Origin: Maribacter algarum (ex Zhang et al. 2020)
GTDB taxonomy: Bacteria > Bacteroidota > Bacteroidia > Flavobacteriales > Flavobacteriaceae
NCBI RefSeq assembly: GCF_005885635.1
Contig: NZ_VATY01000005.1
Coordinates: 62,001 to 126,000, forward strand
DNA length: 64,000 nt
Direction of reading: 5' to 3'
Part shown: one piece after another, positions 26,511 through 35,376 of the stretch
How the letters are laid out: each line of letters opens with the position of its first letter
Position numbering within the stretch: the first letter of the stretch is position 1
Program-made: the position numbers and the translations under genes
Notes under the pieces: model-generated
What the model was told of the DNA's origin: nothing
The model's database searches: none
What the model saw: the letters and a program-made list of their open reading frames with translations, nothing else

Positions 26511-26606
26511 CTACCAGTTTTCAATTTCACCTTCTGTTGCACTGAATCTTAAGAGAACAACATTAACGGCTAGAATAATAATAAGTATTGCAAAAAGAAC
26601 AATCAT
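26511..26606 (-). CDS. Putative 31-residue membrane peptide
   Basis: A short frame from ATG 26606 to TAG 26511 encodes one hydrophobic helix (MIVLFAILIIILAVNVVLL) followed by a short acidic tail (RFSATEGEIENW). The helix-plus-tail design, with charged residues only after the membrane segment, is what a genuine small membrane protein looks like. The surrounding 26350-26760 otherwise holds nothing recognisable. No strong promoter box was found, so it may be fortuitous. Confidence 0.45.
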   Translation of the reverse strand: MIVLFAILIIILAVNVVLLRFSATEGEIENW

Positions 26607-26760
26607 AATATTGGGGAGTTTTACAATAATTTTGTTTAAACATATCAATTACTCACATTTGAACGTACTATATTGTCAAAAAGTATTATTGTTTTCACAA
26701 AAATTGTAAAATATGCAATAAAATAGGTGTTTTGTTGATAAGATGGTTGTGATTGTTCAT

Positions 26761-26789
26761 AAAAAAAGGCCGCAACGTAAGTTGCGGCC
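26761..26789 (-). terminator. Terminator of the cold shock gene
   Basis: ggccgcaac (26768-26776) and gttgcggcc (26781-26789) form a perfect stem with a gtaa loop. On the minus strand seven T follow, from 26767 to 26761. Confidence 0.88.
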
Positions 26790-26817
26790 TTTACTATAAA
26801 AAAGTTTAATACCTATC

Positions 26818-27012
26818 TTAATCTACTACCTTCACATTAACGGCGTTCAATCCTTTTTTACCTTGTTGTAGTTCAAATTCCACAACATCACCTTCTCGAA
26901 CCTCGTCGATTAAGCCAGAAATGTGTACAAAATGATCTTCGTTCGAACCTTCTTCAGTGATAAAACCATATCCTTTGGAATCATTGAAAAATTTAACTGT
27001 TCCTTTACTCAT
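26818..27012 (-). CDS. Cold shock (CspA family) RNA chaperone
   Basis: 64 residues, the usual size. Both RNA-binding motifs are present: KGYGFI (RNP1) and DHFVHI (RNP2-like; canonical VFVH is changed to HFVH). It melts RNA structure in the cytoplasm. A TATCTTTG -7 box lies on the minus strand at 27042-27049, implying a leader of about 25 bases; the long leader of cold-inducible cspA genes is thus not obvious. It ends in a strong terminator. Confidence 0.94.
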   Translation of the reverse strand: MSKGTVKFFNDSKGYGFITEEGSNEDHFVHISGLIDEVREGDVVEFELQQGKKGLNAVNVKVVD

Positions 27013-27209
27013 AATACTAAAAATTAAAAATTATTAAAGCCCAAAGATACTATTTAATTGTTAAATGTCTGGATTTTTGGAAGTTATATTTAAATTAAGG
27101 TAATGTGAAGACAGTGAATTGATTAGGCTAATTTGCATCTTATATTCTCCAATTTTGACCTTTATCAGAAAAATTCCGACCAAATTTACTTTTAACTATA
27201 AATTGGTTG

Positions 27210-27590
27210 TTATGAAACAAGTTCTTGAATACTTCTTGTGACCGCGGAAACATCTAATGCAAGTATTGCTGAGGCCAGGTTTAAAACTGAACTTGCTCTA
27301 TCAAGAATACTTTGAACATTCGTTAATTTCTTATAAAGTTCTTGAGATTCTGCAGTAATTTTATCAATCTTTTTTAACGCATCTTGAGCATCTTCTAGCA
27401 CTAAAATCGCCGACTTTGTATATAACTCGGTAGTTTGTGCTAGTTGTTGGTTATGAATTCCCTTAATTTTTATATTCTCCTCATCGGTAAGTGAGTCTAT
27501 GTTGTTGTAGCGATAATCTCCCAAAGCATTGGCCATGAGCATAAAATTGTCTGCTAGTCGTTTTACCTGTTCAGCGGTTAGATTTGCCAT
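27210..27590 (-). CDS. Small helical protein of unknown function
   Basis: 126 residues with no signal peptide. Almost entirely helical: three heptad-like segments (AEQVKRLADNFMLMANAL, EDAQDALKKIDKITAESQELYKKL, SVLNLASAILALDVSAVTRSIQELV) suggest a helical bundle or coiled coil. I recognise no family. It follows the lipoprotein gene at 27671 by 80 bases on the same strand and may be cotranscribed with it. Confidence 0.6.
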   Translation of the reverse strand: MANLTAEQVKRLADNFMLMANALGDYRYNNIDSLTDEENIKIKGIHNQQLAQTTELYTKSAILVLEDAQDALKKIDKITAESQELYKKLTNVQSILDRASSVLNLASAILALDVSAVTRSIQELVS

Positions 27591-27670
27591 CTTTAATTAA
27601 ATTGAGCTTCTAATATGAAATTGTCGTAAAGTTTAATTTGATAATCGAGATTTAAATTCTGAGAGGTTGG

Positions 27671-28522
27671 TTACTTTTTAAATAAATCCGTTGAAAGCAT
27701 TTTTAGCTGACTGCCGTATTTAGCCAAAGCGACTTTTAGTTTGTTATCATTCAAATGTTCTATTTCGGCAGACAGGCTTGCGTGCCCCTCGGCAATCGTA
27801 CTTAATATTTTGGAATACGCTTCTAGTTCATTCTGCTGTCTTTCAATTTCTTGCATTCTTTTAAAATAATCTTCAGCAAACTTCGTCCGCTCGTAAGTGG
27901 ATAGTTTTTTATCGCGTACTAAATCAAAATAGTAGTTTTTAAGCGTGCTTTTTTGAACTTCCAATTTGCCTTTGAGGTTTCCGGTCAAGTTGAGATCTAA
28001 AAAATGAAGTAAATCTTGAACAGGTTGGTTCGCATTTAAAACGTAGGTTTTAATTTTATTCCTACGGTATCCGTCTGTAAAGGCCCTTCCAACAAGAGTA
28101 ATAATATTTGAATATGATTTCACATTGGCCTCCTTCACTTGAATAGAACCAAAATTTCCAGAAGTGATGGCATTCGTAAGTCCATCAGTTTGATAATTGG
28201 TAAGTTGGTTATCGGAGATATTGGTTAGGGCATAAAAATACCCCTGTAGCCCATGGTAAATAAGTGCCGTTATGCGGTCCGCTTCCTCATTTTGGGAACA
28301 ATCACAATCAGTCTGATGAATATTTAGAGCTGCAATGTTTATATTTTGGCAATCTTCGAGACAGGTTTGGTTGAAACTTGAAGACAGGGTTTCAAAGGTT
28401 TCTATGCTGTCAATAGCGGATTTCGAAAACTCAGTAACATGTTTAATGTTTACGCAACTGCTTAAAAGTAGTGAGCAACAAAGGAAAAGGAAAACGTATT
28501 TTACATGATATTGGGGCATCAT
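27671..28522 (-). CDS. Lipoprotein of unknown function
   Basis: 283 residues. A typical lipoprotein signal (YVFLFLCCSLLLSSC) ends in a lipobox with Cys 23. The mature part is helical; a Cys pair (CLEDCQN, DCDCSQ) near residues 54-75 may form disulfides. The C-terminal 100 residues are charged and probably coiled-coil. Family not recognised. It precedes the small helical gene at 27210, so the two may act together at the envelope. Confidence 0.65.
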   Translation of the reverse strand: MMPQYHVKYVFLFLCCSLLLSSCVNIKHVTEFSKSAIDSIETFETLSSSFNQTCLEDCQNINIAALNIHQTDCDCSQNEEADRITALIYHGLQGYFYALTNISDNQLTNYQTDGLTNAITSGNFGSIQVKEANVKSYSNIITLVGRAFTDGYRRNKIKTYVLNANQPVQDLLHFLDLNLTGNLKGKLEVQKSTLKNYYFDLVRDKKLSTYERTKFAEDYFKRMQEIERQQNELEAYSKILSTIAEGHASLSAEIEHLNDNKLKVALAKYGSQLKMLSTDLFKK

Positions 28523-28674
28523 CTGTTTGATTTTCTACCTACAAGGTAAAAAGAATTTTTTGTTTGCTAGCAAAGTTGATTTTACTCGATAATGGAGATT
28601 TTAATATTTAGAAGCACCTTTCTATAGTATTGAGTCGTAACTAAACGAACTCCTAAAGGCTTTCTTAAGGTTGA

Positions 28675-29667
28675 TTATTGTTTTGCCAATTTTCGCATCA
28701 TTACCCATTGTTTGAGCATTTCTCTTGAGTCTTGAGCAGGATAGCCTAAAACAGTTTTTCCCGCGGCAACATCTCCGACCACACCAGAACCAGCACCAAC
28801 AGTTACTCCCGAATGGAGTGTTGTATGATCTTTGATAGAGGCACTACCTCCAATAATTACTCCATCACCTAAGGTTACGGAACCCGCTAAACCACTATGA
28901 CCAGCCATGATACAAGATTTGCCCATAATACAATTATGCGCAATCTGAACTTGATTATCTATTTTGCAATTGTCCCCAATAATAGTGGCACTGAATTTTC
29001 CTCTGTCTACACAAGAATTAGCACCGATTTCGACATCGTTTCCGATAATAACGGTTCCTATTTGTGGAATTTTTACCAGTCCACGACCATCATCACTAGG
29101 GCGATACCCAAAACCATCCGCACCAATGCTTACATTGTTGTGAAAAATACAACCTTGGCCAATCTCACAACGTTCGCGAATTACTGTACCTGACCAGATA
29201 ACACTTCCCTTACCAATAGCTGTATCATCTAAAATGGTAACATTAGGGTAGAGTACTACTCCGTCTCCTAAGACCACATCTTTACCAATATAGCAGTTTG
29301 CCCCAATCTTGCAACCCTCGCCAATTTGAGCGGTTTCATGAACAACTGCGGTTGGGTGAATATCAGTATCAAAAACCGGAGATTCGGGTTCAAAAGCTTC
29401 TAGTACTTTAGCCATTGCCAGATCTGCATTTTTTACTTTGATGAGCGCACGGTTTTCACCAGGTTCTACTTCTAAGTTTGCATTGACAATTGCGGCCGAT
29501 GCCTTTGAATCCTTCCAACGCGATACGTATTTAGAACTTCCTATGAAGGTAATATGGCCAGTTTTTGCTTTTTGAAGTTCTTCTGGACCAGTTATGGTTT
29601 CCGAAGTACTTCCTACTAGTTCACCCTGCAGTATGGTATTGATTTGAGCTATTGTAAAAGATTTCAT
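28675..29667 (-). CDS. lpxD: UDP-3-O-acylglucosamine N-acyltransferase
   Basis: 330 residues. An N-terminal uridine-binding domain (ITFIGSSKYVSRWKDSKASAAIV) is followed by left-handed beta-helix hexapeptide repeats from about residue 100 to 290; the catalytic His lies in QIAHNCIMG. It adds the 3-hydroxyacyl chain in lipid A synthesis. It is isolated from lpxA/lpxC genes, and flavobacteria often carry more than one lpxD-like gene, so this could be the second copy. Confidence 0.88.
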   Translation of the reverse strand: MKSFTIAQINTILQGELVGSTSETITGPEELQKAKTGHITFIGSSKYVSRWKDSKASAAIVNANLEVEPGENRALIKVKNADLAMAKVLEAFEPESPVFDTDIHPTAVVHETAQIGEGCKIGANCYIGKDVVLGDGVVLYPNVTILDDTAIGKGSVIWSGTVIRERCEIGQGCIFHNNVSIGADGFGYRPSDDGRGLVKIPQIGTVIIGNDVEIGANSCVDRGKFSATIIGDNCKIDNQVQIAHNCIMGKSCIMAGHSGLAGSVTLGDGVIIGGSASIKDHTTLHSGVTVGAGSGVVGDVAAGKTVLGYPAQDSREMLKQWVMMRKLAKQ

Positions 29668-29752
29668 GGAAATGTAATATTTGGTTTGTGTTATTAAGGT
29701 TTACGGCAAGATAACATATATAGACTAAAGCGTGAACCCATTATAAATGAAA

Positions 29753-29779
29753 ATGGCCCTTGAAACTTTCAAAGGCCAT
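29753..29779 (-). terminator. Probable terminator after the LVIVD lipoprotein genes
   Basis: atggcccttgaaa (29753-29765) and tttcaaaggccat (29767-29779) pair along 12 of 13 positions. The following minus-strand T-run is weak (tttcattt). Confidence 0.5.
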
Positions 29780-29802
29780 AAGCTAAATTTTCTTGATATA
29801 TT

Positions 29803-30546
29803 TCAGATATTTATGGAACTGATTTCCGTAGCTGTAACACCGTCGGTGGTATTATTTGAAAGCTCATATTGATACAATCCTGATTCACCAATGGCAATTA
29901 GCAAGTCATTGCGAATGATGACGTCAAAAGCACTTCGCTTAATTGAGGTAACCAATTTTGATTCTTCAGGATTGGTAACATCAAAAACCTTTATTTCATC
30001 ATCACAGACAAAGAGGTAGTTTCCGTAAAGTCCCAGTCCTTTAGGAAAAGTTAGGTTTCTGCTATTTAAAAGTATGGGATTGGTTACATCAGTTACATCG
30101 TAAACTTCCAAGACGTTGATATCATTACCACAATTCGTATTGGAATGCAAGGTAACAAACGCATGAGTATCATTGGCAATCACCGGGTCACAAGCAGTAA
30201 AATGTTCTACACTAGATAGTTGTTTTGGAAACTCTGGATTTTCTAAATCGTATATGAACATTCCGTTTTGAGATCCGATATAGAGGTAGTCTTTGTATCC
30301 GAAAAGGGTTTCGATATTGAAACCAACGGGAACTGAATTTACCTTAATAGGGTCTTTTGTATCCGCCACGTTAAATACGTTTAAGCCGAAATCATCAACA
30401 GTATAAAGATAGTTGCCTTTAAGAGTGAACCTAGCCAATGATCCACCCTGACCATCAGAGGTAGGTGCTTGTGATTCGCTATTTGCATCTGATTCGCAAC
30501 CGATTATTGCGACCGAAAGGATAAGAATATATAGATATTTTTTCAT
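29803..30546 (-). CDS. LVIVD-repeat lipoprotein
   Basis: 247 residues. A lipoprotein signal ends in AIIGC (Cys 17), followed by beta-propeller-like LVIVD repeats: LNVFNVADTKDPIKVNSV, MFIYDLENPEFPKQLSSV, LEVYDVTDVTNPILLNSR and IKVFDVTNPEESKLVTSI. Such surface lipoproteins are common in Bacteroidota; their ligands are unknown. It starts 4 bases after the preceding lipoprotein gene and is certainly cotranscribed. Confidence 0.8.
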   Translation of the reverse strand: MKKYLYILILSVAIIGCESDANSESQAPTSDGQGGSLARFTLKGNYLYTVDDFGLNVFNVADTKDPIKVNSVPVGFNIETLFGYKDYLYIGSQNGMFIYDLENPEFPKQLSSVEHFTACDPVIANDTHAFVTLHSNTNCGNDINVLEVYDVTDVTNPILLNSRNLTFPKGLGLYGNYLFVCDDEIKVFDVTNPEESKLVTSIKRSAFDVIIRNDLLIAIGESGLYQYELSNNTTDGVTATEISSINI

Positions 30547-30550
30547 GGGT

Positions 30551-31069
30551 TTAGTTTTTTAGTTTCCAATCAACAACAACGCTATTTTCAGGAACATCAT
30601 AAGCATCAAATCCATCTGGAGAACGAAGCTGAGGAAACGTATTTGGTATCCGTTTTGTTAAGTTTGCCGTATTGGTTTCAGAATTATATTCAACAGCAAT
30701 CAAATCAGTGGCTTGATTGATGTAAATCATATCTCTACGAATGGCAAGGTCTGTCGAACCCGGAGCCTCCAAGAATTTGATTGCCTTCGGATTTGCGGGG
30801 TCAGCATTGTCATACACATGAAAACCTTTGTTCAATTCATTGATAAAAAGAAGATTGTCTTTCACATAAATTTTCCCCGAAGTACCAATAGCAAGCGAAT
30901 TTTTTACACTGACTGATTTTTCAAAATCGGTACGATTTAAGAAAACAGGTTCATAGTTGGATCCTGAAAAAGGTTCAACAAAGTCATCATTGCAATCGAA
31001 AGGAGGAAGGCAGCAGCTTTGGAGAGCAATGCAAATAAGTACTACATAAAGAAATTTTTGATTTTTCAT
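30551..31069 (-). CDS. Short LVIVD-like lipoprotein
   Basis: 172 residues with a lipoprotein signal (YVVLICIALQSCC). It contains one clear LVIVD-type repeat (FHVYDNADPANPKAIKFL) and a YINQATDLIAVEYN strand pair, so it is too short for a full propeller. It may combine with the four-repeat protein encoded directly downstream. It could be a shortened paralogue of that protein; no frameshift is visible. Confidence 0.65.
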   Translation of the reverse strand: MKNQKFLYVVLICIALQSCCLPPFDCNDDFVEPFSGSNYEPVFLNRTDFEKSVSVKNSLAIGTSGKIYVKDNLLFINELNKGFHVYDNADPANPKAIKFLEAPGSTDLAIRRDMIYINQATDLIAVEYNSETNTANLTKRIPNTFPQLRSPDGFDAYDVPENSVVVDWKLKN

Positions 31070-31217
31070 TTGTGGGTTATTTGTTTTATAATTCTATAAC
31101 AACCTCAATCGTTAGTACCCTACTTTAAGGAATTGTAAACTCCAATTTCTCATTCTTTTTAACGAAAAGTTCAGGAGGATACCTCTGTATTCGAATCAAA
31201 GTTTTGTAATTTTAAAT

Positions 31218-31748
31218 ATGGAAAAGTTAAGATACCCCATCGGACAGTTTGAATGCCCAAAAGAGATTACACGTTCTCATATTGACGACTGGATTGCTGT
31301 TTTAGAAACCTTACCTGAGCGCCTGGAAGCATTGGTCAAAAACCTCTCAGCTGAGCAGTTGGAAACTCCTTATAGACCTGAAGGATGGACGATTCGGCAA
31401 GTAGTACATCACGTCGCAGATAGTCACCACAATAGTTATACAAGATTTAAATGGGCTCTGACTGAAGACAAACCCTTGATAAAGGCCTATGAAGAAAAGG
31501 AATGGAGCAAGCTGTTTGATGCAAGAACTGCACCTATTCAGCTTTCACTAAATTATATTACCGCTTTACATGCCAAGTTGGTGTATTTATTAAAGGGACT
31601 TTCTGAAGAAGATTTGAAAAAATACTATTTACACCCTGAAGGAAATACCATTGTTACCGTTGCTGAAAACATAGGCAAATATGCCTGGCACAGTAATCAC
31701 CACTATGCGCATATTGAAGGAGCCGTTCAACGGGAAGCTTGGGTTTAA
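31218..31748 (+). CDS. YfiT/DinB-type putative bacillithiol transferase
   Basis: 176 residues of the DinB/YfiT four-helix fold. The metal-binding histidines sit in VVHHVADSHHNSYTRFKWALTED and AWHSNHHYAHIEGA, matching the YfiT/BstA group of thiol-dependent transferases. The substrate would be bacillithiol and an electrophile; that the organism makes bacillithiol is not shown here. Monocistronic. Confidence 0.85.
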   Translation: MEKLRYPIGQFECPKEITRSHIDDWIAVLETLPERLEALVKNLSAEQLETPYRPEGWTIRQVVHHVADSHHNSYTRFKWALTEDKPLIKAYEEKEWSKLFDARTAPIQLSLNYITALHAKLVYLLKGLSEEDLKKYYLHPEGNTIVTVAENIGKYAWHSNHHYAHIEGAVQREAWV

Positions 31749-31803
31749 AGTTCAAAAAAGGTTAGAAGTTTATTTGTTTAAGAGTGTACGAAAATTAGTT
31801 TCC

Positions 31804-32331
31804 TTAAACCTTTTTCACCATCACCCACATCAATTCTTCCTCCTCAAGTATCGTTGGTAAGGTTACCTTGCTTTCACCGTGAATTTCAAATCCATTTTTG
31901 AGGTAAAAATCTAACGCGGGACCTTTTTGCATGGTATCTAACCACACAATTTTTTTCTGCATTTCCCTTGCGCGCAACATGGCAAACTGAAGTACTTTTT
32001 TTCCGATACCTTTTCCTGAGTATTCGTTTAGAATATAGATTTTATCTACATACAAGGCCTCTTCTTTGGAGAAATTTGCTAGCGAAGCATTCAATGTCAT
32101 TTTTAGAACACCTACGGCTTTTCCATTCCTAAGAATTCGATAGAGTATAGTGTTGTCATCCCATTCCTCTCTTTCAAGAACCTCATTTGTAAAACTACTT
32201 TCAATATAAGGGGCAGAATTTCCATTAGGCCATAAATGGAGATAATGTTGATTATATGCTTTAGTACCTACTTGAATATAACTCTCGTACGTATTTGAAG
32301 TGATGGGTTCAAAATGCACAATATTTTTCAT
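31804..32331 (-). CDS. GNAT family N-acetyltransferase
   Basis: 175 residues. The acetyl-CoA motif is LNEYSGKGIGKKVLQFAMLRARE, preceded by the LYVDKIYI strand and followed by IVWLDTMQKGPALDFYLKNGFEIHGE, a full GNAT core. Substrate unknown. Its ATG overlaps the stop of the cupin gene (ATGA), so the two are translationally coupled. Confidence 0.85.
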   Translation of the reverse strand: MKNIVHFEPITSNTYESYIQVGTKAYNQHYLHLWPNGNSAPYIESSFTNEVLEREEWDDNTILYRILRNGKAVGVLKMTLNASLANFSKEEALYVDKIYILNEYSGKGIGKKVLQFAMLRAREMQKKIVWLDTMQKGPALDFYLKNGFEIHGESKVTLPTILEEEELMWVMVKKV

Positions 32332-32657
32332 GAAATACTACTATTTTCACCGCCTTCAGGTCCGTAAAAGAGAACCCAAGTTGAAAAATCATCAGTAAAA
32401 TTTTCAAAACGATGTTCTATGCCCGCAGGAACAAAAAGGAAATCCCCTGAGTTCACATCACTTCGAACACCGTCATTTAGGAATTCCCCACTTCCGGAAA
32501 TGATGATATACACTTCATCTCTAGAATGTGGTTGTTGTAAATCAATTTTTTTAGGTTTATACACTTCAACTGAAAGTGTTCCATGTTCAAATAAATTTAA
32601 AAAAGGTGATTCAACTCCTTCCAGTTTTTGAAGCGCTTCTTGCGGATTTATTTTCAT
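32328..32657 (-). CDS. Cupin domain protein
   Basis: 109 residues, a single cupin barrel. Motif 1 is seen in PHSRDEVYIIISGSGEF and motif 2 in DFLFVPAGIEHRFENF, with His and Glu metal ligands. The function of single-domain cupins cannot be predicted. It lies between the thioredoxin-like and GNAT genes, spaced by 24 bases and by a 4-base overlap. Confidence 0.8.
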   Translation of the reverse strand: MKINPQEALQKLEGVESPFLNLFEHGTLSVEVYKPKKIDLQQPHSRDEVYIIISGSGEFLNDGVRSDVNSGDFLFVPAGIEHRFENFTDDFSTWVLFYGPEGGENSSIS

Positions 32658-32681
32658 TTTGAATCTGATTAATGAAGATTA

Positions 32682-33239
32682 TCAACTTACCCATTTGATA
32701 TTGCAACCGATACTTGGTTTTTGTGTTTGGATATTCTCTTGTCCCAGAAGCAACGCATCCATGGCATTCCTTAAATCTGAACCGGAAAGGGGAATCCCGT
32801 TTCCAGGTCGAGAATCGTCTAATTGACCGCGATAAATCAATTCCAAATTTCCGTCAAATAAATAAAAATCAGGGGTGCAGGCCGCATCATAGGCTTTAGC
32901 AATTTCTTGCGTCTTATCGTACAAATACGGAAAAGAATACCCAGCTTCTTTAGCTACTTCTTTCATTAAATGCGGAGCATCTTGCGGATAGTTCACAACA
33001 TCATTACTCGAAATAGCGATGAAACCAATTCCTTTTGATTGATACTGTTCAGCCACCCTGACAATTTCAGGATTAACATGTATTACAAATGGGCAATGGT
33101 TACAGATAAACATAATAACCGTTCCCATTTCTCCCTTAAGAGTGGTCAGGTTTAAGGTTTTCTCACTTACCGAATCCATCAAATTGAAGTCGGGTGCCTT
33201 AGTACCTAGAGGCAGCATATTGCTGGGTGTTAATGACAT
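32682..33239 (-). CDS. Thioredoxin-fold (AhpC/TlpA-like) protein
   Basis: 185 residues. The redox-site region is FICNHCPFVIHV, with CNHC as the CxxC motif, followed by ISSNDVVNYPQDAP and the cis-Pro segment CTPDFYLFDG. This is the thioredoxin family type usually annotated as thiol-disulfide isomerase or peroxiredoxin-like. No signal peptide, so cytoplasmic. First gene of a three-gene operon with cupin and GNAT genes. Confidence 0.83.
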   Translation of the reverse strand: MSLTPSNMLPLGTKAPDFNLMDSVSEKTLNLTTLKGEMGTVIMFICNHCPFVIHVNPEIVRVAEQYQSKGIGFIAISSNDVVNYPQDAPHLMKEVAKEAGYSFPYLYDKTQEIAKAYDAACTPDFYLFDGNLELIYRGQLDDSRPGNGIPLSGSDLRNAMDALLLGQENIQTQKPSIGCNIKWVS

Positions 33240-33352
33240 TTTATAACATATTTATAGAATTTAAAGTTAAAAGTATTTGACCGATTCTTTGTTATCTGCT
33301 AGTCTATTTTTAACTTGACAGCTTTGATTGACCAACAACACGAATCCTATTT

Positions 33353-34273
33353 TTGACCGACGCCGTTCTCGATACCGTCCAAATTAATTTTAATTCAGAA
33401 ACACTATGGGTGCTGAACTTCGCTTTGGCTTTTGTAATGTTCGGAATTGCTCTTGAAATTTCAATAGAAGATTTTAAAAGGTTGTTGAATAATCCCAAGC
33501 CTATTTTGGTTGGGGTTTGTAGTCAATTTGTTTTGCTTCCGGCGGTCACTTTTCTTTTGGTATTAGCAATGAATCCTTTGCCAAGTATCGCTTTAGGAAT
33601 GTTTATGGTGGCAGCTTGTCCTGGCGGTAATATTTCCAATTTTATTTCACATCTTTCCGGCGGAAATACAGCTTTGTCCGTGAGCTTGACAGCGATAGCA
33701 ACATTGTTAGCTGTGGCCATGACTCCTTTAAACCTTCAGTTTTGGGGTTCGTTATATGCTCCTACGGCTTCCATTTTAAATGAAGTGGCGATATCGTCTT
33801 TAGAAATGATAAAGCTGGTAAGCTTGTTATTGGGAGTGCCACTGCTGCTGGGCATGTATGTGAATCACCTAGTGCCTAAAATAGCAACGCGAATGGCGAA
33901 AGTGCTCAAAGTTGCTTCATTACTGTTCTTTGTTGCCTTGGTGTTTATAGCACTATATAATAATCGCGAGATTTTTATGGATTATGTTTTTTACGTTTTT
34001 TGGATTGTATTATTACATAATCTATTGGCATTTACCACAGGTTTTTCCTTGGCCAAACTGTTTCGGCTTACAGATGAGAATGTTCGAAGTATTACTGTAG
34101 AAACCGGAATCCAAAATTCTGGATTAGGCCTCCTGCTAATATTTACATTTTTTGATGGATTAGGTGGAATGGCATTATTAGCTGCATTTTGGGGTATATG
34201 GCATTTGGTTTCGGGACTCCTATTGGCCGGATTTTGGGGCTATAAACCAATAAAAAAAGAGAAGCTCGCTTGA
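33353..34273 (+). CDS. Bile acid:sodium symporter (BASS) family transporter
   Basis: 306 residues, with about nine or ten helices. The family signature region is LGMFMVAACPGGNISNFISHLSGGNTALSVSLTAIATLLAVAMTPLNL, the sodium-binding core, and the ENVRSITVETGIQNSGLGLLL segment is the second crossover. The real substrate may be another organic anion such as pantoate. The start is a TTG; no ATG lies nearby in frame. The next gene overlaps it by four bases (TTGA). Confidence 0.88.
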   Translation: MTDAVLDTVQINFNSETLWVLNFALAFVMFGIALEISIEDFKRLLNNPKPILVGVCSQFVLLPAVTFLLVLAMNPLPSIALGMFMVAACPGGNISNFISHLSGGNTALSVSLTAIATLLAVAMTPLNLQFWGSLYAPTASILNEVAISSLEMIKLVSLLLGVPLLLGMYVNHLVPKIATRMAKVLKVASLLFFVALVFIALYNNREIFMDYVFYVFWIVLLHNLLAFTTGFSLAKLFRLTDENVRSITVETGIQNSGLGLLLIFTFFDGLGGMALLAAFWGIWHLVSGLLLAGFWGYKPIKKEKLA

Positions 34274-35313
34274 AGAATTTAATATACAATCTTGTTAAAA
34301 TTTGGATGAAAGCCAACCTTCATCTCTACTACGGGAAAATAAGGGTATCTGGCCTTGAAAATGTCCCTAAAGACAAACCTGTACTGTTTTTACCAAACCA
34401 TCAAAGTGCACTTTTAGATGTTTTATTGATTGCTACAGATTGTAATCGGAAACCCTGGTTTTTGACTCGCTCGGATGTGTTCAAAAGCAAAACCTTGATT
34501 TCAATCTTTAATTTTTTTCAAATGATTCCGATTTATCGTATTCGAGACGGGCGGGAATCCTTAAAGAATAATCAAGCTGTTTTTGACCGTTGTTCGGAAC
34601 TTTTAATTCAAAAGGAAGCCTTGCTTATGTTTCCCGAAGCAAATCACAATTTGAAACGTAGAGTACGGCCTTTGAGCAAAGGCTTTACTAGAATACTGTT
34701 TAATACTTTGGATAAAGCTCCTGAAACGGATATTATGATTATACCGGTGGGGATTAATTATAGAGATGCCATTCGCTTTCCCGATAAGGTAGCTTTGTAT
34801 TTTGATACGCCCATTGCAGTTAATGGAATGTACGACCCTACGAATGAAAAGGGATCTGTGGATAAAATCAAGAAAGCAGTTTCCAGTAGACTAAAAACCT
34901 TGACCACACATATCGAGAATGAGGAAACGTACGATGAAACAGTTCAAAAGTTGGAAATAGAAGGAGTCGATTTTTTAAACCCTAAAGAAGTAAATGCCGC
35001 TCTTCAAAATTTAAATTCCACAGACCAAACCGTTAAAAAAAGTTCAGATGTTCTGGCTGGAATCGGCAAAGGTATTTTTACACTTTTGAATCTTCCAATG
35101 CTTATACTTTGGAGAACTTTTGGTAAACCTAAGGTATGGGAGCCCGAGTTTATGGGTACGTTGCGATTTGCTTTTGCCTTATTGACATATCCTATTTACT
35201 ACGGATTAGTACTTGTAATTGTAGCAACTATTTGGAATCCATTGGCAGGATTAATTGCAAGTCTAAGTTTGTTTGTTATTAATTGGTCTTATACAAAGTG
35301 GGGTAGTGCATAG
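34270..35313 (+). CDS. PlsC-like phospholipid acyltransferase
   Basis: 347 residues. The acyltransferase boxes are visible: FLPNHQSALLDVLL (NHxxxxD), MIPIYRIRDGRES and LLMFPEANHNLKRRVRPLSKGF. The C-terminal 90 residues hold two hydrophobic helices, so it is a membrane-bound member of the 1-acylglycerol-3-phosphate acyltransferase family. The start is a TTG overlapping the transporter stop. Exact lipid acceptor unknown. Confidence 0.87.
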   Translation: MKNLIYNLVKIWMKANLHLYYGKIRVSGLENVPKDKPVLFLPNHQSALLDVLLIATDCNRKPWFLTRSDVFKSKTLISIFNFFQMIPIYRIRDGRESLKNNQAVFDRCSELLIQKEALLMFPEANHNLKRRVRPLSKGFTRILFNTLDKAPETDIMIIPVGINYRDAIRFPDKVALYFDTPIAVNGMYDPTNEKGSVDKIKKAVSSRLKTLTTHIENEETYDETVQKLEIEGVDFLNPKEVNAALQNLNSTDQTVKKSSDVLAGIGKGIFTLLNLPMLILWRTFGKPKVWEPEFMGTLRFAFALLTYPIYYGLVLVIVATIWNPLAGLIASLSLFVINWSYTKWGSA

Positions 35314-35320
35314 TGGTAAA

Positions 35321-35350
35321 AAAATCGGTTGTCCCATGGGAACAACCGAT
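35321..35350 (-). terminator. Terminator of the GH3 gene
   Basis: atcggttgt (35324-35332) pairs with acaaccgat (35342-35350). On the minus strand the stem is followed by seven T, so it serves the GH3 gene rather than the acyltransferase gene. Confidence 0.75.
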
Positions 35351-35376
35351 ATATAATGTATTACTTCAACCTATTT

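Noticed and set aside
30551-31069. Treating the two LVIVD-like lipoprotein genes as one frameshifted gene
   Set aside because: Each has its own lipoprotein signal and start, with a normal 4-base gap.
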